Source of the DNA: Anodontia alba
Taxonomy: Eukaryota; Mollusca; Bivalvia; Lucinida; Lucinidae
Direction of reading: 5' to 3'
Length of the DNA stretch: 64,000 nt
Assembly (NCBI GenBank): GCA_964016985.1
Contig: OZ024830.1
Span: forward strand, 74,741,763-74,805,762
Under the pieces are notes generated by a model. That model saw only the letters and a program-made list of their open reading frames with translations. It did not search any database and had not been told where the DNA came from. Numbering within the stretch: the stretch's first letter is position 1; the number at the start of each line of letters is the position of its first letter. This document shows positions 35,160 to 45,101 of the stretch, piece after piece. The position numbers and the translations under genes are program-made.

Positions 35160-35300
35160 GAGCATATATAGCTTTTGACAGAGGTACCCCCCCCCCCACC
35201 CCTCCATTTCTAAAGAGGGGTCAATCTTCAACAGAAAGAACTAAATCCCTGTAGGAGGGATTTATTTCCAGTTTGAATCGACCCCTTTTGTCAAGGACAT
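35160..35300 (+). repeat. K-type hairpin and C-tract
   Basis: TTTTGACAGAGGTACC, a run of C, TCTAAAGAGGGGTCAATCTT, AAATCCCTGTAGGAGGGATT, GACCCCTTTTGTCAAGG. The ends are complementary. A second C/(AC) tract lies at 35471-35504. Confidence 0.5.
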
Positions 35301-35325
35301 TTGACGCAAAGGTTGTCTCATGCCC

Positions 35326-35432
35326 AGCAGGCGCGCAACGTTGAGGCAACATCGCATCAACGTCGATGCAACGTCCTGACGTTGCATCGACGTTGATTCG
35401 GCGTTGCCTCAACGTTAAGTGCTTGCTGGGTG
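35326..35432 (+). mobile_element. L palindromic MITE (CCAGCA ends)
   Basis: CCCAGCAGGCGCGCAACGTT and AACGTTAAGTGCTTGCTGGG are inverted ends. The interior alternates ACGTTGATGCAACGTC-type words and folds completely. Related pieces occur at 51569-51640 and 62650-62702. Confidence 0.75.
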
Positions 35433-35473
35433 TGTATAACGTGGCGGAATATAGATGCAAAGTGTATCCAGCC

Positions 35474-35504
<31 letters not shown>

Positions 35505-36369
35505 CCCATATAAAGAACATTGAACCTTTCCGACATCCGTAACAGAAGAATTTAGACCCCATATATTAATTCGTCAAGATTGAACGACGGACTTTAAGCG
35601 AGCAACTGATAACTGTTGATATATTTATGTTTTGAAATGAAACATTGTTGCACTAAAAACTAAATTTATTAAGGATCGTTGAAAAAAGTCCATTATGCCA
35701 TATGCGGACGGTGGATTGCCAAATCGACAAACGCATTCTTATAAGGTCTTCCCTTAGAATAGCCAAGGATTTTGTAAGTGGAAAACTAAGCTCTGGGCAG
35801 GTTGCATGACTATGCAACCTGATATTGGCTTTTCGCCGGTAACTAAAATTATTGTTCAAGTCAATTTTATTTTGGGCAATGTTTCTTTAGTTTGCTATAT
35901 GTTCCTTAAAGTTCGGCTCCTTTTATCTCAAACTTCTTTTACCTGAAACCAAATATTCTGTCTCCTTGTAGTTTGAGATACTGAGGGTTGATTGCATTTA
36001 TTTCGATTTAGGTGTTGTCTATTAGTAATCAAACTAGTAAATGGGTTTTGTATTTCAACATTTTCCGCAGTGTAGTGTGCGGGTAGTTCTATTTATTCTC
36101 TCTAATGAGAGGTCCTAAAACTGCATTTGATTTGTTAAATATATATATATATATATGATGCTGAAATTTAATTTCAGGCATACGAAAGAAATTTCATACA
36201 TTAAATCACAGGCATATAAGTGCATATCCATAATGCCACTATAAGCAGTGTAAGAGTGTTTGAGATAAAGAGAGGCCACTGTATTTGAAAAGAAAAAAAA
36301 AACATTTCTTAGCAATTTGTATGGTCATTTACTGACAGTGATGGGATAGGATCTGTAATATTCCGTAAT
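35505..36369. other. mostly unique; I-like words at 35900-36000
   Basis: CTCCTTTTATCTCAAACTTC and GTAGTTTGAGATACTGAGGG suggest a decayed I-type element without intact TA-flanked ends. A short (TA)n lies near 36139-36157. Confidence 0.35.
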
Positions 36370-36570
36370 TTAAACCCTAGTCCTGCTGAACCGGGATATG
36401 CCCTGCCTTTACAAACAGTGTAAATCCAGAGCAGTTGGCTTCTGATCTGGATCTGTACTGTTTGTCATTAGGTATGTAAGTATGTATCAACAAACCTGGA
36501 ACCAGTTATTAAATTGCCTCAAAATTAGAGGTGGGCTTGGAATCTTAATTTGTTCAGCGTGGCAAGGGAT
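36370..36570 (+). mobile_element. H-family MITE
   Basis: TAGTCCTGCTGAACCGGGAT, ACAAACAGTGTAAATCCAGA, TGATCTGGATCTGTACTGTT hairpin, AGGTGGGCTTGGAATCTTAA and GCGTGGCAAGG end. Confidence 0.65.
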
Positions 36571-36593
36571 CAGGAATACGTATCAAAATTAGA

Positions 36594-36959
36594 TACAGTA
36601 AAATTTTGATGACTCGAACACCGATGACTCGTTTACCGTCGCTGATTCGAACTCGGATTTGAGTACCAAGAAAATTACACCAATAGACCAAGAAAACAAC
36701 ATTTAGGGATACTTTAGGTACATTTTCATATTTTATAATGAACATGTATGTTGTGTGTACTCATTAGAGTTGCCTCATTGGGTGATTCAAACGAGTACAC
36801 TCAAGACACGATTCTTTTAGTGAAGATGGAAAAGACCTCTCTAAATTATCTCCATTTGCCTCATTTGTGGTCTGTCGTCAGTCAGTGACTCGAATCACCC
36901 ATGTCTGGAACAAATTTCCATGGTCCTTACGATGTTTGAGTCATTGAAGCTCGACAGTA
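36594..36959 (+). mobile_element. I-family pogo-like MITE, 366 bp, in the USP 3' flank
   Basis: TA-flanked. Left end TACAGTAAAATTTTGATGAC, right end TCATTGAAGCTCGACAGTA. The centre holds an E-type hairpin (GTGTGTACTCATTAGAGTTG / ATTCAAACGAGTACACTC). Length is identical to the copy at 57675-58040. Its right edge is about 105 bp past the stop codon of the minus-strand USP gene, so it may lie in the 3' UTR. Confidence 0.75.
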
Positions 36960-37064
36960 GCTCATACATTATGTCTCCCCTGATTTTAAGAGTGGAATTT
37001 ACACCATTTAGCGGATGGTCCACGCCAAGCAATTATAAGAAAATCAATACACTTGGAAACGGCA

Positions 37065-37280
37065 CTATTTGGAATGGTCGTGCTGTTCTTTGTTCCTACA
37101 TACAAGCACTGGAATTCCTGAATGATGGATCAGATAATCACTAACACTGCCTAGAAATGTTCTGCGTACTTTTCCCATACCACGAGTTCCAACAACAATT
37201 AAACTGGCATTTTCTTCCTTTGCAGAACTTAGTATCGTCTCTCCTATTTTACCTGTTCTCTGCTTTACGTGGCCACTCAC
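37065..37280 (-). CDS. universal stress protein, terminal exon
   Basis: C-terminal exon of a UspA-fold protein on the minus strand: 71 codons and a TAG stop at 37065-37067. The acceptor reads TATATTTCAG immediately before the first codon (GTG, Val, at 37280-37278). The sequence includes GKIGETILSSAKEENASLIV and GTRGMGKVRRTFLGSVSDYL. The spacing G-2x-G-9x-G-S is the nucleotide-binding motif of ATP-binding USPs, and HHSGIPVLVCRNK is the closing beta strand of the fold. USPs are small cytosolic alpha/beta proteins linked to stress responses and are often expanded in molluscs (general knowledge). The exon joins in frame to the exon at 51848-51954. No AATAAA was seen in the first 500 bp downstream. 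The exon looks intact, without stops or frameshifts. The N-terminal part of the protein (first beta strand with the VDGS-type motif) was not found. Confidence 0.9.
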   Translation of the reverse strand: MSGHVKQRTGKIGETILSSAKEENASLIVVGTRGMGKVRRTFLGSVSDYLIHHSGIPVLVCRNKEQHDHSK

Positions 37281-37335
37281 CTGAAATATACAGAATCATT
37301 AAATTAAATATAATCACACAACAAAATATTAAGCA

Positions 37336-37483
37336 CATCACGAAAACACGCCTGTATCATTTTGACCCCTTAAACCCCACTTTTATATAGTAAAACTGAG
37401 GTTTACAGGGGTATACATTATTTTTCTTATTTCTGCTCTAAAACATAGATTGTGGTACTCGTTAGAACCGCCTCGTTAGAACC
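37336..37483 (-). mobile_element. MITE A, terminal half
   Basis: CATCACGAAAACACGCCTGT through the CCCCACTTTTATATAGTAAA arm to CGTTAGAACCGCCTCGTTAG, then homology stops. It lies just inside the USP intron, about 55 bp upstream of the terminal exon. Confidence 0.8.
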
Positions 37484-37775
37484 TGCTTGTTTTTGAAGCT
37501 ACCAGATTGGTCAAAATATATAGTTCAGGCATTGCTATAGTAGATATTAGCAAAATTGTATGCCTCTAATAAGACCTTTGTCAGTGTTTTCGAAGAGGCG
37601 GACGTTCATTACATTTCATTAACATTTCATTAACATTACTTATCATTCTGTTGCTTGATTTGAAGATTTTAGAGCGACAGCGAGTACCAAGATTTGACCA
37701 AACATTGGCTGTAGAACATTCGCAATAAATGGATAGAATATCAACGGTTTTATACAGAACAAGAAGAATCTTCAA

Positions 37776-38074
37776 AATACGAAAACACGCCTATTCAAAT
37801 ACATTGAAAATTTCACCTCCAAAAACTGAAAATTTTCAGATAAAAACTCTGATATTTTTTTATATTTCTGCTCAAAAACATAGATTGTGGGTACTCGTTA
37901 GAACCGCCTCACCATAGATTGTGGTACTCGTGAGGCGGTTCTTACGAGTACCCACAATCTATGTTTTTGAGCAGAAATAAGAAAAATAATGTATACCCCT
38001 GTAAACCCCAGTTATACTATATAAAAGTGTGGTTTAAGGGAGTCAAAAGTATATATAGGTATGTTTTCGTGATG
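37776..38074 (+). mobile_element. MITE A with core duplication, followed by poly-A
   Basis: Ends AATACGAAAACACGCCTATT and GGTATGTTTTCGTGATG. The core is duplicated in part (GAACCGCCTCACCATAGATT, GTGGTACTCGTGAGGCGGTT). A run of about 37 A residues starts immediately at 38075. Confidence 0.85.
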
Positions 38075-38111
<37 letters not shown>

Positions 38112-38113
<2 letters not shown>

Positions 38114-39924
38114 TATGCGACGCGGAGTAGTAGATCATTGTTTGCAATATTTCACAATTATAATAGAGGTTCTTGAAACGACTTTCATTTTACACTTGAA
38201 AATTTGACAGTTTCATTGCCAAAGTTACACCCATATATAACGCTTGGTACGGCGATGATATCTAATTTCAACATCATCATACACGCTTTTCTTCGCACGA
38301 TAGCATCTTTGCGTCATTTCGACATACCGTAATATAAATCTATGAAATGGCTGTCGAGTCAGAAGATATTATTACCAATAAAAAAAAAGATTGCTCCCTT
38401 CTTCTACTATTTTTAAAGCCATCTTTAAACTTAGCAATCAGATATTTCTGCCATCGCTTAATTTACTCATAACAAATTGTCAAGAAACTTACAGATTAAA
38501 GAGATTGTAGACCTGAAATTTGTGACATATATTTATTTTCATACATTTTGTTTTCAGTCGTTTAGCCTACTGGGATATTAATTCGACTTGTACCAGACTG
38601 TTATTTTGAGATCGGATTAAAACTGAAAATTTCATTTCCAGTTTCAGCTGGTTTTCAGTTAATTGTCTGGCTTCTGAAAGCTCTATTTCACATTTGATGT
38701 CAAAATGTTTGAAAGATATCACCCCTGTCGGATTAAACAACCAAACAAACAATCAAATAAAACTATTTATTAAAAAAAAGTACTTTTACTAAATTTCAAG
38801 CTACATAACATAAATTCATTGAACCGTTTATCATTAAAAGTGTGTAGACATAGACTCTTTATCTGTTAATTAAATCGCAGTAAATCCTAGATATTCATTG
38901 TTATAGTCAGTGATACTATATTTCAATGGCAGCAACCTACGTCATCAATATTGTGATATGCACATTGTGGCGACTGTTTCATTTGATTGGATTTATGACA
39001 CGATCACGACGAGTGCATAATGCAGCGAAAAATTACTTTGTGCTCCATGTTGGTACTTTATTCTATCAAAAATACGAACTCAATACATATTCGAGTTATT
39101 CTAGCTACTTCGATCAATTATGCTTAAATTATTAGTGTTACTGAATATCAACATTAATGACCACATGATGGACCAGTCTCTTAAAACTGTAAACCATGTT
39201 TTCTTATCTTATCATTACGCATATCTTATGTAACACAACTAATTAACTCTTGCATCAAGGAAACCAGTACGGCATCTTTTATTACCTATACGAACTGTGC
39301 AAAACTTTATTTCTTGACCAATTTCGACGATTGAAAAACGAAAATCTATTAACTTTTTCCCCTCTTTCTACCTATAACATTCAAATTGACTTTAAATGTG
39401 AAAAAATGAAAGACTAAAATATCTACTGTGATGTCGCGGCAGAATATCTTATTACAAGTTAGTAGCCAGGCAGCTGACCACCACAGCATGTTGCAGAGCA
39501 AGAACTTGATGAAAAGAATAAAAACCACATGTTATCAGCAGGAAGCCTCAAAACCCCACTTCCTTATCATACCCCTATCTCTAGCCAAGAGGTTGGGTAA
39601 CCCCACTTAATTTTATAAGTCCAGCATGAAAGTGTCCGAAATCCACTGCGCTGGAGAAGCCCGATTTTTCGAAAAACAGACAATACATATGACTGAGAAT
39701 TAGGTGCATTAAGTGAATTTTGTTAATTAGATACAACCCTAATTTATTCAGCAAAATTCCGTTGAAATACGTGTCTTCAACATCGATATGACAGAGGTTG
39801 TGAAGGGTGATCTTTGAGAGCTTACAAAAATATTATATATATGCGTTAACATGGAGGAAGAAGGCAGAAACTGCATCTATACGGTGACCAAACTGACCTG
39901 TCCCTTTGATTTGTTTTATGTTAT
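38112..39924. other. no feature seen
   Basis: AT-rich USP intron sequence. The open frame at 38567-38752 (minus) has no recognisable domain. Confidence 0.4.
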
Positions 39925-40019
39925 AGGGATCAAACATGGCTTTTCATGCATTAACATTAGCCAGGTCCCGAGGGAGGTATTGAAAACCGAGGCCGGAGGC
40001 CGCGGTTTTCAACACCTCC
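39925..40019 (+). mobile_element. B repeat, left half (target of the LINE)
   Basis: TATAGGGATCAAACATGGCT to GGCCGCGGTTTTCAACACCT. It stops within the right hairpin arm at CAACACCTCC (40010-40019). The missing remainder begins at 44341. Confidence 0.9.
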
Positions 40020-40079
40020 ATGTTCGTTCGTCTGTCATTACTGCCAATGACCAATCCTAATCATGTGTGTGATGTGTTA

Positions 40080-40996
40080 TTATTTATGTGTTCTAAGATG
40101 GCTGATGAGACCAATCTTAGCTCTAAACTGCCTGTTGCAGATAGAACAAGAGGAAGAAAGCTCTGTTAGTGATGCCTTAGCTCTGGCTTTCCCCGTTTCT
40201 GCTCGGCTATGCTGATTTTTTTGCTTCCATTCACCGGCTCCCCTTTTTATGAGACCTCGCCACTTTGTACGATCCTGTGCAATCTGTTCCGATGACTCTG
40301 TTGGTATGTTGAAGTCTTTAAGGGAGGCTTGAGGGTGTACTTGTATCGCTTCTACTGACCACCATGGGAGCGTTTTCCTACTTGAAGTTCTCCATAGAGG
40401 ATTTTCTTTGGCAATTCAGACATTCTGGTAACATGACCTATCCATCTTAACTGTGCCAATTTCAGAAGAGTATGTACACTCTGCATCCCTGCCCTTTTCA
40501 GGACTTCTGTGTCTGGAATCCTGTCTTGCCACTTGATCATTAGAACATTTCTAAGACAGCTTGTATGGAAGTGGTTCAGTCTTTTGGCATGCCGTTGGTA
40601 AACTGTCCAAGTTTCGCATATAATAGTGTTGGCAGCACCACCGATCTATATACTTTCAGCTTTGTGTCAAGTCTGATTCCACTTCGGTCCCAAATACTTC
40701 CACGTAGCCGGCCAAATGCTACACTAGCTTTGGCAATTCTAGCATTGACCATCATCAATGTGCACAACTCTAGACAATGTGCTTCCAAGGTAGGTGAACT
40801 TGTCTACCACTTGCAGTCGTTGACCTTTCTCTGTGATGGAAGGCTCCTTGTAAGGCTTCCCAGGTGCTGGCTGATATACTACCTCAGTCTTTTTGATGCT
40901 GATTGTGAGATCATAGCTGTCACATAAATCAGATACTTGATCCAAACCTTTTTGCATTTGCTTCTGTTGGAGCACCTTTTGCCATGTCATCAGCAA
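40080..40996 (-). pseudogene. LINE C-terminal domain and zinc finger, frameshifted
   Basis: Three overlapping open stretches on the minus strand (40996-40739, 40788-40576, 40540-40352) together cover the post-RT region: DLTISIKKTEVVYQPAPGKP, FTYLGSTLSRVVHIDD, GRLRGSIWDRSGIRLDTKLK, IKWQDRIPDTEVLKRAGMQS and PKKILYGELQVGKRS. Frame changes occur after HIDD and near LLYA. The final exon-like part (about 40150-40083) gives CSICNRQFRAKIGLISHLRT followed by H: Cys-2-Cys-12-His-3-His, a complete C2H2 finger. In the sister copy at 17704-18712 the first His is Leu. Confidence 0.85.
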
Positions 40997-41849
40997 AGAG
41001 GAACTCGTCTAGCACCTCTGTCTTCATCTTAGATTTAGCTTGCAACCTTCTTAGGTTGAAAAGTATCTCGTCAAAGCGATACCTAATAGGTAAACTATTG
41101 TTACCATCCTGGAAAGCATCTGTAAGCATGGCAGAAAACATCATGCTGAATAGTGTTGAAGCTAGTACACAGCCTTTGCTTAACTCCATTTGTTACAGGA
41201 AATGGATCAGAAAACTCGCCATCATTTTGGACCCTTGCAAGCATACCATCATGGAACTGCCGCACCATTGCTATGAATTTGGCAGGACAGCCAAACTTTG
41301 CCATAATTTTCCAAAGTCCCTCACGACTGACTGTGTCAAATGCTTTGGTAAGGTCGACGAAGGTCATGTAGAGGTCCACATTCCGTTCCTGGCATTTTCT
41401 TGAAGCTGTCGTGCTGTAAAGATCATGTATAGTATGCCTTTGTTATTCCTGAATCCATACTGGCTTTCTGGTAGAAGCCTTGACCGTTCGAAGTGTTCAT
41501 TCAATCGGTTCAGTAGGACCCTAACAAGGATCTTCCCAACAATTGACAATAAAGAGATGCCTCGATGATTGTCACAGACTTGAGGATTCGCTTTCCTTTT
41601 GAATAGGTGGATAATTGTTGCATCCTTGAATTTTTGAGGGATGGCTTCTTTTCTCCACATAATTTGAAATAACTCTGTCAGTTTCTCTGCAACTGGAGGA
41701 CCTCTTGCTTTGTAAATCTCTGCAGGTATTGCATCTGATCCTAGAGCCTTGCCAGATGACAGGAGTTTTATTGCTTTCACTGTTTCAGAGACGGTTGGGA
41801 GCTCATTAAGCAGCGGATTACATTCCACCTGTGGTAGTATGTTGATAGC
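40900..41849 (-). pseudogene. LINE reverse transcriptase domain, frameshifted
   Basis: From 41828 the minus strand reads through LLSSGKALGSDAIPAEIYKA, DNHRGISLLSIVGKILVRVL (RT fingers), SQYGFRNNKG, then in the next frame FVDLTKAFDTVSREGLW (catalytic motif A with Asp), NGVKQ, and in a third frame GCVLASTLFSMMFSAML (motif B) and FLFADDMA (catalytic motif C). All catalytic aspartates are present. At least three frameshifts separate the blocks, so no functional enzyme is encoded. Confidence 0.88.
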
Positions 41850-41859
41850 TTCATCATTG

Positions 41860-42156
41860 GTGCCTCGGCGGCTCAGTTGGATGTTCAGTTGGACGACTGG
41901 AGACCAGGAGGTCGCGGGTTCAACCCCGCCGAGGTCGGCATTATTCTTTCGTGGAGATTGATCATGAAATATTTTCTACGGTCATTCTCTCCCTTCCGCT
42001 GAATCAAGAAGGGCAGTTGTCAGTTTATGGCGGAAGAATGTGCGCAATACTAGAGGACTAAGCCTGCCCAGTAAACGTGTGGCTAGGTAGACTGACCGCG
42101 CTCGACATGACTCCATTGGGTTGACTGGGCCGTAAAACCTCAACACAAACAAACAA
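41860..42156 (+). mobile_element. S1 tRNA-derived SINE inserted in the LINE
   Basis: Head CGGCTCAGTTGGATG (box A), GGTCGCGGGTTCAACCCCG (box B), then TTTCGTGGAGATTGATCATG, CTACGGTCATTCTC, AATCAAGAAGGGCAGTT, and the tail GGCCGTAAAACCTCAACACA. The TSD TTCATCATTG is exact at 41850-41859 and 42157-42166. Removing the SINE and one TSD restores the LINE reading frame across the site. The second copy is at 56328-56620. The box A/B head looks tRNA-like, but the element has no clover-leaf and is not a tRNA gene. Confidence 0.93.
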
Positions 42157-42199
42157 TTCATCATTGATAGATGATGGCTGATTAAGGACAACATCAAAG

Positions 42200-43560
42200 T
42201 GTTCAGCCCATCTTTTTCAAGACAGCTTCTTCGTCAGTCAGAAGACTAGTTCCATCTGCACGAAGGAGTGGGTGGTTTCTGAGCTCTGGGGACCATATAC
42301 TGTCTTGAGTGCATCAAAGAACTTTTTCAGGTCCTTTTTATCTGCAAAAGATTGGATTTTATCAGCCTTTTTTCTCAGCCAGGAGTCTTGCATGTCTCTG
42401 AGCCTCGTCTAAACTGTCTTGCATATGTTTGAATAGGCAGTCTTGCTAGATACTGAGCTGGTATTTCTGAGGTAAGCCTTGTGTTTTTGGTATTTTTCTT
42501 CAAGGAGTCCCTGAATGTCATTCTCATCAAACCAATCTTGGTGATTGCGAGATACTGGTCCTAGGGAATCCATTGCTGAAGAGTGAACGGTGTCTCTGAA
42601 GACTGTCCAGCTTTCATCTACATCTTCTGAACTGTGTTCGAGTGCATCTAAACGGCTGCAGAGATCGTTGACGAATACTTCCTTCTTGCTGACTTGTTTC
42701 AGCTTGGAGACATCTAATTTCTTTGGCACCTTCTTACCTTGTGGTCGTCGTACAGGCTGAATGCGCAGGTTGAGTTTGCTGACCACAAGCCTGTGATCTG
42801 TCAAACAGTCTACACCACACATAGTTGTAGTCACTCTGACATCCTGTCTGTCCTTCCTTCGCACTATGACATAGTCAATGCGATGTCAGTGTTTGGAGCG
42901 AGGGTGCATCCATGTTGTCTTTCTGCGAGATGGTAGACGGAAGACTGTGTTGGTGATCAGTAATTCATGCTCTGCACACTTCCTTAAAAGGAGGAGTCCA
43001 TTGCTGTTGCACTTCCCTACACCTTCAGATCCAATCACTCTTTCCCAGGTCTGGTGGTCTGTGCCCACTCTGGCATTGAAGTCCCCATGGAGGATGAGTT
43101 TGTCTGTCCGGGGTGCTGCAGAAATCACAGAATCCAAATCATCATAGAACTTGTCTTTAACCTCATCTGGGTTGGTCTTTGTGGGTGCATAGGCACTTAC
43201 GATTGTTGCATGCCTCTTGTCAGATAAGGGAAGTCTCAGCGTCATCAGGCGGTCATTCATGCCTTTGGGAAGTCCTGAGAGCTTGCTGACGAGGTGTGAC
43301 TTGATGGCGAATTCTACTCCTGCTTCACGCCGCTCTTTTTTCTTGCGTCCACTGCAGAAGAAAGTGTAGCCAGCACGAACTTCTTTTAAAAGCCCTTTTT
43401 CTGCAAGGCGAGTCTCACTCGGAGCTGCAATCTCGACTTAGTATCGGTCAAGTTCTCTACCAACTAGAGCTGTTCTTCGCTCAGGTCTGTCAGAACCAGA
43501 ACTGTCCATTAGGGTGCACACATTCCAAGCTTTGAGGTATCACCTTCATCTTCTTTTTTC
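42200..43560 (-). pseudogene. LINE endonuclease domain and linker
   Basis: The minus strand encodes an AP-endonuclease-like fold. Near 43440-43270 are APSETRLAEKGLLKEV and GYTFFCSGRKKKERREAGVE, with an in-frame TAG-type break upstream (Tyr-stop at about 43441). Then KRHATIVSAYAPT and LILHGDFNARVGTD (catalytic Asn/Asp motif), LLITNTVFRL, TWMHPRSKH, and after a frame change VRRKDRQDV and TDHRLVVSKLNL (the DH motif). The motif series is the standard one for APE-type LINEs. A Lys/Gln-rich linker continues to about 42400. Confidence 0.85.
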
Positions 43561-44340
43561 TCGTTTGGCCGCTAAGTGGGAATCCCGCTGATCGCGGTTA
43601 AGCTGATCGTGGTCCAGCCAGGAGTTTTGACGTAGGCAATTGTTTAGGACACCTTTTCTAGCCCCTTCCCCATGCTACGGGGGTGAGCAGTGCGATCCTA
43701 AAAAGGTCTGCTCGGTCGCTCAGTTCGGCTGCCGAATTCCCCATACTGCTTCGCTCTTAAGGAAAGCGACCATGTAGAACCAAGCCGCCTGTGTGCAGGT
43801 CCGCAACTACAGCTTTCAGTGTTTCCTCACCTGCTGCTTCACCGCTCGCCCATCGCCACGTGGCTTTTGTATGATTTGCATATATGTGCTTACTGTGAAT
43901 GTGTGTTGCTGATTAAGATGACATGCGCTGTGAATTGGATTATAGTGAGGGAGAGGCGCGCAGAGTCAACCTCACTCTCTCATCCTGACCTAGCTGGATC
44001 CAGAGGCAAGACAGTGTCCGGACATCTGGAGCTAAGCCCGGATGCAGTGGATGACCATTCTTCTTTTGTGCCTTGTCATGCTCTCCATGCTCCACAACAT
44101 GCTGCTGCATCGCCATTTGGGCCGTTGAATCATAGTAATGATTTCTTTCTCCCCAGCTGCCGCAGCAGACTTTACATAACTGGAACAGGCAAATCCAGGT
44201 ATGCAGGTTTTTGTTTGGAGTTGCCAACTCCTAGATGGATTGCCGACCACGGCTTGAGAGCTCCGTCTACCCTAGATATTGCTACACAGATTCTGTTAAC
44301 AGCTATATAGAAGCAGTAACTTAAATGCCTTATGTAGCTA
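43561..44340 (-). other. LINE 5' region
   Basis: Upstream of the endonuclease. The minus strand has a 95-codon open frame (44227-43940; motifs LFQLCKVCCGSWGERNHYY and CLWIQLGQDERVRL), which may be a short ORF1 or leader peptide. A 26-base segment here (43627-43652) is repeated in the right half of the B repeat (44483-44508). Confidence 0.45.
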
Positions 44341-44710
44341 CAACACCTTCCTAGGGACCTGGCTAATGTGAATGCATTGAAAAAACATGTTCGATCGCTA
44401 TTATTGCATAAAAACTGAAAACATTTGCTACATTTCGCGTTCTTTCTTGCACTATTTTGTTTCGCCTTTTCACCGATGCAATTTGACGTAGGTAATTGTT
44501 TAGGACACAATTTCCTCGGACTATGCTTGTTCTAGGGCTGGGCAGTACACAGCTCGTAACGGCAACAAATCTATGGCCCCGGTACGATTATATTGAAAGT
44601 TGCGTAGCCGTGCATTAACAGCGCATAAATTGCCTTGATAATACACGGCTTTAAGCCGGTTAATGCACGGCTGTTAATAACGTGCAACACTGCTTCTTTA
44701 TGCAATAATA
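44341..44710 (+). mobile_element. B repeat, right half
   Basis: Resumes CAACACCTTCCTAGGGACCT and continues GAATGCATTGAAAAAACATG to ACTGCTTCTTTATGCAATAA. Near 44479-44508 the usual TCTCGCGAACGC is replaced by a 30-base filler holding TTGACGTAGGTAATTGTTTA. Confidence 0.9.
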
Positions 44711-44772
44711 CGGTATAAGTATGTGCTTATTGCGTAAAAAGGTGGGAAAATAGCTGTCTAATGATAAAGTGT

Positions 44773-45060
44773 AAGCATTATAGCCCTGTTCAGACGCCGC
44801 GGTCTGGGTATACACTGCTTCGTCAAGCCTGTCTCTCCGAATACTTAAGGTAGAAACGGGAATGTTATGTTGAGTCGTTGCATCATGTTCTACAAGTATG
44901 AAATGTTTAGTTGGATTAAACTTTATTTTGATTGCTTCAAATACAATATAATTTACAACAATACAATCTCCTGGCAATAAAGGCATATAACGTAATAAAC
45001 GATCCCATGGTAAGCGCAAAAATGGCAATTTTAAACGAAAACATAAAAATGTTTTATCTC
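44773..45060 (-). other. unrecognised minus-strand open frame
   Basis: Open for about 95 codons on the minus strand (KLPFLRLPWDRLLRYMPLLP, PTKHFILVEHDATTQHNIPV, STLSIRRDRLDEAVYTQ). It has a protein-like composition but no recognised family. It lies just 5' of, and opposite to, the PLE-like frames, so it may be part of that element or a separate relic. Confidence 0.25.
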
Positions 45061-45101
45061 TTTTTGATTTAAATATTCTCTTAAATTCTGGACGTCATCA
45101 A

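Larger units (their letters stand above)
40020..44340 (-). mobile_element. near-full-length non-LTR retrotransposon (APE endonuclease + RT + C2H2 finger)
   Basis: Reads 5' to 3' from 44340 to 40020 on the minus strand. It is flanked by a 10-bp TSD, CAACACCTCC (40010-40019) and CAACACCTTC (44341-44350). Order: about 780 bp of 5' region, apurinic-type endonuclease (about 43560-42700), linker, RT (about 41850-40900), C-terminal GHVTRM...LPKKILYGEL region, and a terminal C2H2 finger with a TAA stop at 40080-40082. It is disabled by several frameshifts and by a SINE. The 3' tail is (ACGA)-like rather than poly-A. Proteins of this type are often annotated in invertebrates and fish as craniofacial development protein 2-like; the exact clade (RTE, I/Nimb or other) is not settled here. 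Confidence 0.92.

Noticed and set aside
35326..35432. Chance concentration of ACGTTG words as a transcription-factor site cluster
   Set aside because: The whole block is a fold-back with CCCAGCA ends and has two relatives in the window, so a MITE explains it.
37065..37280. Bacterial contamination as the source of the USP
   Set aside because: It has eukaryotic splice sites and sits among bivalve-type repeats; animals have their own USP genes.
41871..41930. tRNA gene candidate (box A and box B spaced like a tRNA)
   Set aside because: No clover-leaf; the sequence continues into a SINE body and tail with a TSD, and a second copy exists at 56328.
43819..44310. 163-codon plus-strand frame
   Set aside because: It is antisense to the LINE 5' region and has no domain; the minus-strand reading is the plausible one.
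40020..44340. Retrovirus-like or LTR element
   Set aside because: There are no LTRs, protease or integrase. APE endonuclease upstream of RT plus a TSD fits a non-LTR element.
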